Assembly: GCF_947254915.1 (NCBI RefSeq)
Contig: NZ_CAMYEZ010000020.1
Coordinates: 1-20,716 of the forward strand
Length of the DNA stretch: 20,716 nt
Direction: 5' to 3'
Source of the DNA: an uncultured Porphyromonas sp.
Lineage (GTDB): Bacteria; Bacteroidota; Bacteroidia; Bacteroidales; Porphyromonadaceae
The notes under the pieces are model-generated. The model was not told the origin of the DNA. It was given only the letters and a program-made list of their open reading frames with translations, and did not search any database. Each line of letters starts with the position of its first letter. Positions within the stretch are counted from its first letter, which is position 1. Shown in pieces: positions 15,905-20,716 of this stretch. Position numbers and translations under genes: made by a program.

Positions 15905-17581
15905 ATGAAACGAATCATAGCTCTACTGCTAAGCCTCCTCTGCTTAGCCACTACGTTGCCCGCTCAGGTGCAGGACACGATAGACCTCTCTACGCAAGAC
16001 TTGCCCACCTTGGAGCGAACCTTTGACACATTCTCACCCGACCTCCAGGATACCCTAGGGATCATCATGTCTGAACCTGAGGATCAGGCAGCGTTCCTCG
16101 AGAACGTCCAGAAGGCACTCCAGAGCGAGCCTAACAATGGTGTCGCTTGGGCTTACGTCGCCACCATTTACCGTATGCAGGGCAAGTCGGAGCAAGCTCT
16201 AGAGGCTGCCACCAAGGCGATCACCCTCCTACAGGCGAAGCCTGCACGTAGAGCTATGGTCTACAGCCTACGCTCTGATATCTATACAGACCTCGAGGAT
16301 GGTGTCAAGGCACTTATGGACCTGCACTCTGCTATCAAGGATGCTCCCGACACGCCTAATCTATACTTAAAGCGTGGGAATCTCTATGCCGCTATGGGGC
16401 AGTACGACCTCGCAGAGGTGGATATGCGTAAGATCGCTTCGCTCGATCCTAAGAACCCAATAGGCTATATTGGATTGGCTGTGATTGCGATGCAACAAGA
16501 GAGGCAGGAGGATGCCATACAGAACTTGAACGAAGCTATTAAGATTGCTCCTGACGAAGGCTTTCTCTACTATCTGAGAGCTAATGTATACATCAAACTA
16601 GAGCACTACAATGAGGCGATGGATGACATTATCTATACCATTGCAAACAGCCTTGCAGACGAAGACACCTATACCCTCCTCAATATCATCGCAGCTCAGG
16701 CGATGCCTACCCTCGAATCTAAGCTCAAGGCTCTGGAGTCCGTGAGCAAAACGGGAGAGTACCTCTTCCTTATCGGTTTGGCACATCAAAACATCGGAGA
16801 CAACAAGGGTGCGCTGGAGTACTACCAGCAAGTCACAGAGCGACAAGAGCTAGACGATGTCGTAGCCAGCCACATAGCGACTGCCTATCAGGGGATAGGC
16901 GACTACAGCTCTGCCCTCAAGTATATCGATGAGGCTATCTCGCTAGACCCTACAGACTACACCTACATTTATACCAAAGCGCAGATGCTCTCAGAGGATG
17001 GCAATATCCGAAGAGCCCTCGCAGAGTCGAATAAATATGTCTCCCTCGTACCTGATGACGCTGATGGCTACTATCAGCGTGCTCAGATCAAGAGTAAGTC
17101 CCAGGACCTCCAGGGAGCCATCGATGACTACTCCAAGGCCATCGAGCTAAGCGACACTTACTTATGGGCTTACCTCAAGCGAGCTGACCGCTACACAGCA
17201 CTGGGACGCAAGGACGCCGCCACGGCCGACTATCGCAAGGTGATCGAGATCCTACAGGAGCACGATGCGACAGACATAACTATGGCTTACGCTTACCAGT
17301 CTCTCGGTGAGCAGGAGCAAGCTCTCGCGACCATCGCTAAGTGTATCGAGGAGGCCCCCGACAATGCCGAGCTCTACTACAACATCTCAGGAGTCTATAG
17401 TCGAATGGGTAAGACGGAGCAAGCACTGAACAACCTACGCATCGCCCTCGAAAAGGGATACAAAGACCTCATCTACATTGAGGACGACACAGACCTCGCT
17501 GTCCTACGAGACAACCCTCAGTACAAAGCACTCATACAGCAGTACAAGGAGAAGCTCGGCTACAAGATGCGAGACGAGTAA
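15905..17581 (+). CDS. Secreted TPR protein
   Basis: 558 residues. A Sec signal peptide, MKRIIALLLSLLCLATTLPA, is followed by a short spacer and then tandem TPR units along nearly the whole chain. Examples are GVAWAYVATIYRMQGKSEQA, NLYLKRGNLYAAMGQYDLAE, NPIGYIGLAVIAMQQERQED, ASHIATAYQGIGDYSSALKY and AELYYNISGVYSRMGKTEQA. The Pro/Asp turns fall about every 34 residues. It ends with a short helix and no further domain. It probably sits in the periplasm as a protein-binding scaffold. It has its own promoter-like element, a solo hairpin module on its 5' side, and is followed 16 bases after the stop by a MITE-like element. Related Porphyromonas TPR proteins are tied to stress and virulence, but the exact orthologue is not identified here. 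Confidence 0.85.
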   Translation: MKRIIALLLSLLCLATTLPAQVQDTIDLSTQDLPTLERTFDTFSPDLQDTLGIIMSEPEDQAAFLENVQKALQSEPNNGVAWAYVATIYRMQGKSEQALEAATKAITLLQAKPARRAMVYSLRSDIYTDLEDGVKALMDLHSAIKDAPDTPNLYLKRGNLYAAMGQYDLAEVDMRKIASLDPKNPIGYIGLAVIAMQQERQEDAIQNLNEAIKIAPDEGFLYYLRANVYIKLEHYNEAMDDIIYTIANSLADEDTYTLLNIIAAQAMPTLESKLKALESVSKTGEYLFLIGLAHQNIGDNKGALEYYQQVTERQELDDVVASHIATAYQGIGDYSSALKYIDEAISLDPTDYTYIYTKAQMLSEDGNIRRALAESNKYVSLVPDDADGYYQRAQIKSKSQDLQGAIDDYSKAIELSDTYLWAYLKRADRYTALGRKDAATADYRKVIEILQEHDATDITMAYAYQSLGEQEQALATIAKCIEEAPDNAELYYNISGVYSRMGKTEQALNNLRIALEKGYKDLIYIEDDTDLAVLRDNPQYKALIQQYKEKLGYKMRDE

Positions 17582-17597
17582 CCTGAAATTGACAACA

Positions 17598-17774
17598 TGA
17601 GACTGTTGCAACAGTCAACAGTCTCACAATCTTGCTTGCAAGATTGTCCTGACTTTGCAGAAAGGATGAAGCGCAAGGCGCTGAGGGTGAGGTCTGAAGG
17701 GAGCATACCTCCGTATGTGACCGAAGCCGAATCCCGAAAGCAACACAGCGATTCGCCTTTATGCAACAGTCTCA
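17598..17774. mobile_element. MITE-like element, 177 bases
   Basis: Perfect 13-base terminal inverted repeats: TGAGACTGTTGCA at 17598-17610 and TGCAACAGTCTCA at 17762-17774. They are flanked by ACA on both sides (17595-17597 and 17775-17777), a possible 3-base target duplication. Too short for a transposase, and no protein is encoded. Its left end forms a hairpin (TGAGACTGTTG, 7-base loop, CAACAGTCTCA to 17626). Next comes a 22-base near-palindrome, ACAATCTTGC-TT-GCAAGATTGT (17626-17647). Smaller stems follow (GCGC-aag-GCGC, CATAC-ctcc-GTATG). The end sequence resembles the GAGACT-type ends of some Bacteroidetes insertion sequences, from general recollection. It lies between convergent genes and may also end their transcripts. 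Confidence 0.7.
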
Positions 17775-17800
17775 ACAGATATAGGTCCTCTGGCGTGGAG

Positions 17801-18916
17801 CTAGCAGAGGGCGGCGCAGATGCGGTCGCACCAGATTAGTCCATCGTGCGTCAGGCGCAGATGATCGTCGTCAGTGAGGGTGAGCAGTTCCTGATCAAGC
17901 CACGGTGTGGCGCGATCCATAATTGGTTCCGCTTGTAGCTCCGCCCGACGAAGGTCTATGCCACGACTGGTGCGTAGCCCCAGCATGACACACTCTTCGT
18001 ATAGCTCGGTCAGTGAGAGCCACTCCTCATCGGCTATGGGAAGCGTGTCTTGTTGCAGACGCTCTATGTAGAGGTGTATGTCGGAGACATTCCACCAGCG
18101 ATGCCCCGAGATGTAGCTATGAGCGCTAGGTCCTAGCCCCAGATAAGGAGTGCCAGCCCAGTAGGCGCTGTTGTGCTGGGAGGCAAAGCCTGGGAGCGCC
18201 CAGTTGGACAATTCATAATGCGTAAAGCCAGCCTTCTGACAGGCTGCGACCAGCGCATAGTATTGCGCCACGTAGGTCTCTTCGCTCGAGGGGATCACCT
18301 CTCTGCGCTCCCGCATACGATCCAAACGTGTGCCACGCTCGTAAGTCAAGCCATAAGCGGAGAGATGTGTCACGGGCAGTGACAGCGCATGCGTCAAGCT
18401 TTCGGACCAGTCCCGCTCATACCCCTCGGGCAGTGCGAAGATCAGATCGATGCTCACATTGTTAATGCCCGCCTGTCGTATATAGTTGACAGCCCGCTCG
18501 GCTTGTGCAGCAGAGTGGCGACGATGTAAGAAGCGTAGCGTCTCATCGCTCCAGCTTTGCACCCCCAGGCTGATGCGGTTGAAGCCTAGCTGCACCACCC
18601 CATTGACCCATTCAGGCGACACGTCCTCGGGATTCGCCTCAATGGTTATCTCGGTCGTTTTATCCAGTCGCCAGAGCGAGCGGATCTGCTGCATCAGTCG
18701 CTCTAGGAGTGGAAGCGGGAGACTACTAGGCGTTCCCCCGCCGAAGTAAATGGTGCGAGGAGCCGTAGCCCACAGAGCTCGGTCGTGGTATAACTCTAGC
18801 TCACGGCAGAGCGCCTCCACAAAGGAGTTCTGTAGCGACAAGTCGCTCTGCGAGTAAAAGTCACAATAGACGCACCGTGTAGGGCAAAATGGGATATGCA
18901 GGTAGAGCCCCCACAT
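17801..18916 (-). CDS. hemW: Radical SAM heme chaperone HemW
   Basis: 371 residues, normal for HemW. The radical SAM cluster motif is at the very N-terminus: Cys11, Cys15, Cys18 in FCPTRCVYCDF. The Phe after the last Cys and the lack of the extra HemN N-terminal region and HemN-type cysteine pattern mark it as HemW, not the oxygen-independent coproporphyrinogen oxidase HemN. IYFGGGTPSSLP (about 54-65) is the SAM glycine motif, and ITIEANPE, GVQSW and SIDLIFALPE follow as in the family. HemW binds heme and hands it to target proteins. It starts 6 bases after the stop of the glycoside hydrolase gene, so they are cotranscribed. Many databases label such genes hemN; that label would be wrong here. 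Confidence 0.93.
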   Translation of the reverse strand: MWGLYLHIPFCPTRCVYCDFYSQSDLSLQNSFVEALCRELELYHDRALWATAPRTIYFGGGTPSSLPLPLLERLMQQIRSLWRLDKTTEITIEANPEDVSPEWVNGVVQLGFNRISLGVQSWSDETLRFLHRRHSAAQAERAVNYIRQAGINNVSIDLIFALPEGYERDWSESLTHALSLPVTHLSAYGLTYERGTRLDRMRERREVIPSSEETYVAQYYALVAACQKAGFTHYELSNWALPGFASQHNSAYWAGTPYLGLGPSAHSYISGHRWWNVSDIHLYIERLQQDTLPIADEEWLSLTELYEECVMLGLRTSRGIDLRRAELQAEPIMDRATPWLDQELLTLTDDDHLRLTHDGLIWCDRICAALC

Positions 18917-18922
18917 AGTTTA

Positions 18923-20515
18923 TTACTTTAGCTCATCTGAGTTGTAGTAAAGCGCCCCCGCTGAGAGCTGGCCCGTATGTCCGCTAAAGGTGGCGGGCTC
19001 TACAAAGAACTCAACCAAGACATCTTTCGGTAGGAAGTCACGAGAGATGACAGCCGAGCGTCCTGCGAGGTTTTGCCCCAGCAGCACGAGAGGACAGTCC
19101 AGGTGCGAGCCGTAGAGACGATAGTATAGATTGAAAGTGTGACCCGTCGGCTCCTTGAGGTCATAGCCCCAAGTGATGGTCAGTTGATCTCCGTCATCCA
19201 CGATTTCCTCAACGCTTGCCTTGCCAAAGGGGATACGAGGCGCTGCGCCAAAGGCGGGACGCAGCGTAGGCAGGAGGAGCTGATCCTGTCTCTCGGCAGG
19301 TAGCTGGTTGTACATCTGCAAGAGCTGCTCAGCACGGTAGTAGCTCACCCCTGAGAGATTGTACTTCTCCAGCGTGTCAAGCTGATTGTAAATGTCTTGT
19401 AGCTTCCAGCGCGAGTTGTCATAAAGGCGGTAGACGCCAAGCCCCGCCACGATCGGTCCGTGGGGTGCGATGCGCTTAGCCCAGTCCGCTATGTAGTGGT
19501 TGAAGTGCCCATCCTTGTAGTAGATCATCGGCACGATGAAGTCCACGATACCACGCTGAAACCATACGAGCGGATCTTGCGACACATCGTCCTTGCAAAA
19601 GTAACCTCCAGGAGCCGGCTTAGGCAGTTGCTGATACTTGCCAATGCAAGCCGTAGAGAGCGCCACCTCTGGTGCTACCTCTTGTAGCGTACGGTGGAGC
19701 GTGTCGATCATCGCCGTCACATTTGCCTCGCGCCATGCCATACGAGGCAGTCGCTCGGGATTCATGCGCTGATAGCTCTTGAGGTCGTTAAACTTACTGG
19801 GACCATCGGGATAGCGGATGTAGTCTAGGTGCACACCATCCACATCGTAGCGAGTCACTAGGTCACGTACCAGCTGAGCCATATGCGTACGCACAGCAGG
19901 CTGAGCGGGATCCATAAACCAAGCGTTGCCCTGTCGGAGACACATCTCAGAATGCGCTGCGTAAAATCCCTTACCCTGCTTAGCCAGCGCCCGCACATGA
20001 TCATTGGTCCCTAGCGGATAGGAGACCATCCAGGCGTGCACGCTCATACCACGGTGGTGGCACGCATCGATGGCGTACTGAAGCGGGTCATAGCCTTCAG
20101 GTAGCACCCCCGTCTTGCTGATCGTCGTGGAGAGAGGCTCGAGGGTACTCGGATAGAGCAGATCGCCACGCATACGTACCTGTAGGAAAACCGTATTGAT
20201 CCCCGCACGCACGCAGTCATCAAGCATCTTGTCAAGCGACTCCTGCTGTCGCACCATACCAGCATGCGTATCAGCCGTCATCTTGGGCCAGTCCAGTCCC
20301 CAGATCGTCGTAAGCCACACAGCGCGCATCTCCGCCTTGGGATGCTGTGGCGCAGGATAGGCTATTTCACTTATAGTACAGTCAGGGAGCTCAATATGCG
20401 GTCGCCGTGTCGTAGAGTGGCGTGTACCGCACTGGCTAAAGAGGAAAAGCGTCAGCAACAGCAGTACAGACTGGCGTAGTGTAGATAAAAGGGAGGATCT
20501 AAGTCTCTGGGGCAT
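18923..20515 (-). CDS. GHL10-family glycoside hydrolase-like lipoprotein
   Basis: About 530 residues from ATG 20515. The N-terminus, MPQRLRSSLLSTLRQ plus VLLLLTLFLFSQC, is a lipoprotein signal with lipobox Cys29. The GHL10 (formerly DUF187) TIM-barrel domain covers about 65-390: MRAVWLTTIWGLDWP, NTVFLQVRMRGDLLYPS, MSVHAWMVSY, then DVDGVHLDYIRYPD with acidic residues at the likely active site, and FIVPMIYY. A C-terminal fibronectin-like beta domain follows (TITWGYDLKEPTGHTFNLYY). Relatives act on envelope or cell-wall glycans, but the substrate is not established. The open frame extends to 20656, but the extra 47 residues contain a -7 element at 20541-20548 and no signal, so 20515 is preferred. 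Confidence 0.92.
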   Translation of the reverse strand: MPQRLRSSLLSTLRQSVLLLLTLFLFSQCGTRHSTTRRPHIELPDCTISEIAYPAPQHPKAEMRAVWLTTIWGLDWPKMTADTHAGMVRQQESLDKMLDDCVRAGINTVFLQVRMRGDLLYPSTLEPLSTTISKTGVLPEGYDPLQYAIDACHHRGMSVHAWMVSYPLGTNDHVRALAKQGKGFYAAHSEMCLRQGNAWFMDPAQPAVRTHMAQLVRDLVTRYDVDGVHLDYIRYPDGPSKFNDLKSYQRMNPERLPRMAWREANVTAMIDTLHRTLQEVAPEVALSTACIGKYQQLPKPAPGGYFCKDDVSQDPLVWFQRGIVDFIVPMIYYKDGHFNHYIADWAKRIAPHGPIVAGLGVYRLYDNSRWKLQDIYNQLDTLEKYNLSGVSYYRAEQLLQMYNQLPAERQDQLLLPTLRPAFGAAPRIPFGKASVEEIVDDGDQLTITWGYDLKEPTGHTFNLYYRLYGSHLDCPLVLLGQNLAGRSAVISRDFLPKDVLVEFFVEPATFSGHTGQLSAGALYYNSDELK

Positions 20516-20540
20516 CGCTCTTGTGAATTGATAGATACCG

Positions 20541-20548
20541 CAAAGATA
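20541..20548 (-). promoter_or_regulatory. Bacteroidetes-type -7 element for the GHL10-hemW unit
   Basis: CAAAGATA on the plus strand is TATCTTTG on the minus strand, an exact TAnnTTTG match, 26 bases upstream of the chosen start. No clear -33 box. Confidence 0.55.
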
Positions 20549-20610
20549 CGAAATCACAGCGTGAAGCGTGCAGTCTCGGCTAGCCCGATGAGATGAATAG
20601 TTCCATATCT

Positions 20611-20716
20611 CCCGAGGAAATCGGAAATCTCCAAGGAGCAAACGAAAATTCTTCACCGAGGCGGGAAATAAAACTTCGGAAGAATGAAATGAAACTTCGG
20701 AAGAATGAAATGAAAG
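20611..20716 (+). repeat. Intergenic repeat, copy 3 (right-truncated)
   Basis: Tandem units at 20672-20692 and 20693-20713, then the first three bases of a third, where the window ends. 20662-20716 is identical to 5794-5848 in copy 2. The left flank (GAGGAAATCGG, CTCC, GCAAACGAAAATTC, GGCGGGAAAT) aligns with 5744-5800, with small indels. The last 24 bases equal the first 24 bases of the window. It lies upstream of the GHL10 gene in the same orientation as copy 2 has to pepE. Confidence 0.85.

Noticed and set aside
15787..16026. 79-residue rightward ORF overlapping the TPR start
   Set aside because: Crosses the promoter-like element and overlaps the signal peptide of the TPR protein in another frame; no recognisable features.
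17801..18916. HemN, oxygen-independent coproporphyrinogen oxidase
   Set aside because: The cluster motif at the extreme N-terminus with CVYCDF and the short length match HemW, not HemN.
20516..20656. N-terminal extension of the GHL10 protein
   Set aside because: A -7 promoter element lies inside it, and the lipoprotein signal begins only at the downstream ATG at 20515.

Overview
The window looks like a chromosomal stretch of a Bacteroidales bacterium, most likely a Porphyromonas of the P. asaccharolytica / P. uenonis kind. The evidence is the gene content (PepO-type M13 peptidase, LuxS, PepE, ssb-gldE, HemW, YfhO protein, TPR lipoproteins). Lipoprotein and secretion signals are of Bacteroidetes type. 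Several good matches to the Bacteroidetes -7 promoter element TAnnTTTG are present, and ribosome binding sites are weak or absent. The species guess is from memory of gene order and repeat style and is not proven.

Layout. (1) 1-5700: a leftward block, probably one transcription unit starting at a -7 element near 5641-5648. It reads pepE, luxS, a sugar nucleotidyltransferase and a pepO-like lipoprotein metallopeptidase. The block is closed by a strong rho-independent terminator (1247-1301), beyond which lies a secreted endonuclease/exonuclease/phosphatase protein. (2) 5608-6111: a 500-base divergent intergenic region holding the best-preserved copy of an intergenic repeat with 21-base tandem units, then a small two-helix membrane protein gene. 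(3) 6437-15690: a rightward block. ssb, gldE and a phosphopantetheinyl transferase overlap; a promoter-like element follows, then cysS, a GT2 glycosyltransferase, a YfhO-family membrane protein and an OmpA-like/TPR lipoprotein, spaced by only 24-28 bases. (4) 15691-17800: a terminator, a hairpin module, a secreted TPR protein, then a 177-base MITE-like element carrying the same hairpin module. (5) 17801-20515: a leftward pair, a GHL10-type glycoside hydrolase lipoprotein followed 6 bases later by hemW. (6) 20516-20716: the promoter of that pair and a third copy of the intergenic repeat, cut by the window end.

How the genes fit together. Much of the set concerns the envelope: lipoproteins, an outer-envelope hydrolase, a lipid- or polymer-glycosylation pair (GT2 plus YfhO), TPR scaffolds and the GldE membrane protein. 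LuxS recycles S-ribosylhomocysteine and makes the AI-2 precursor. PepE and PepO fit a peptide-fermenting life. HemW fits heme handling.

No phage, CRISPR, restriction, toxin-antitoxin or other defence system is visible, and the coding genes are ordinary core genes. The least explained material is non-coding: the intergenic repeat family (three copies, two of them upstream of leftward genes) and the TGAGACTGTTG hairpin/MITE family. Both ends of the window lie inside a repeat copy, which suggests an assembly contig broken at these repeats.
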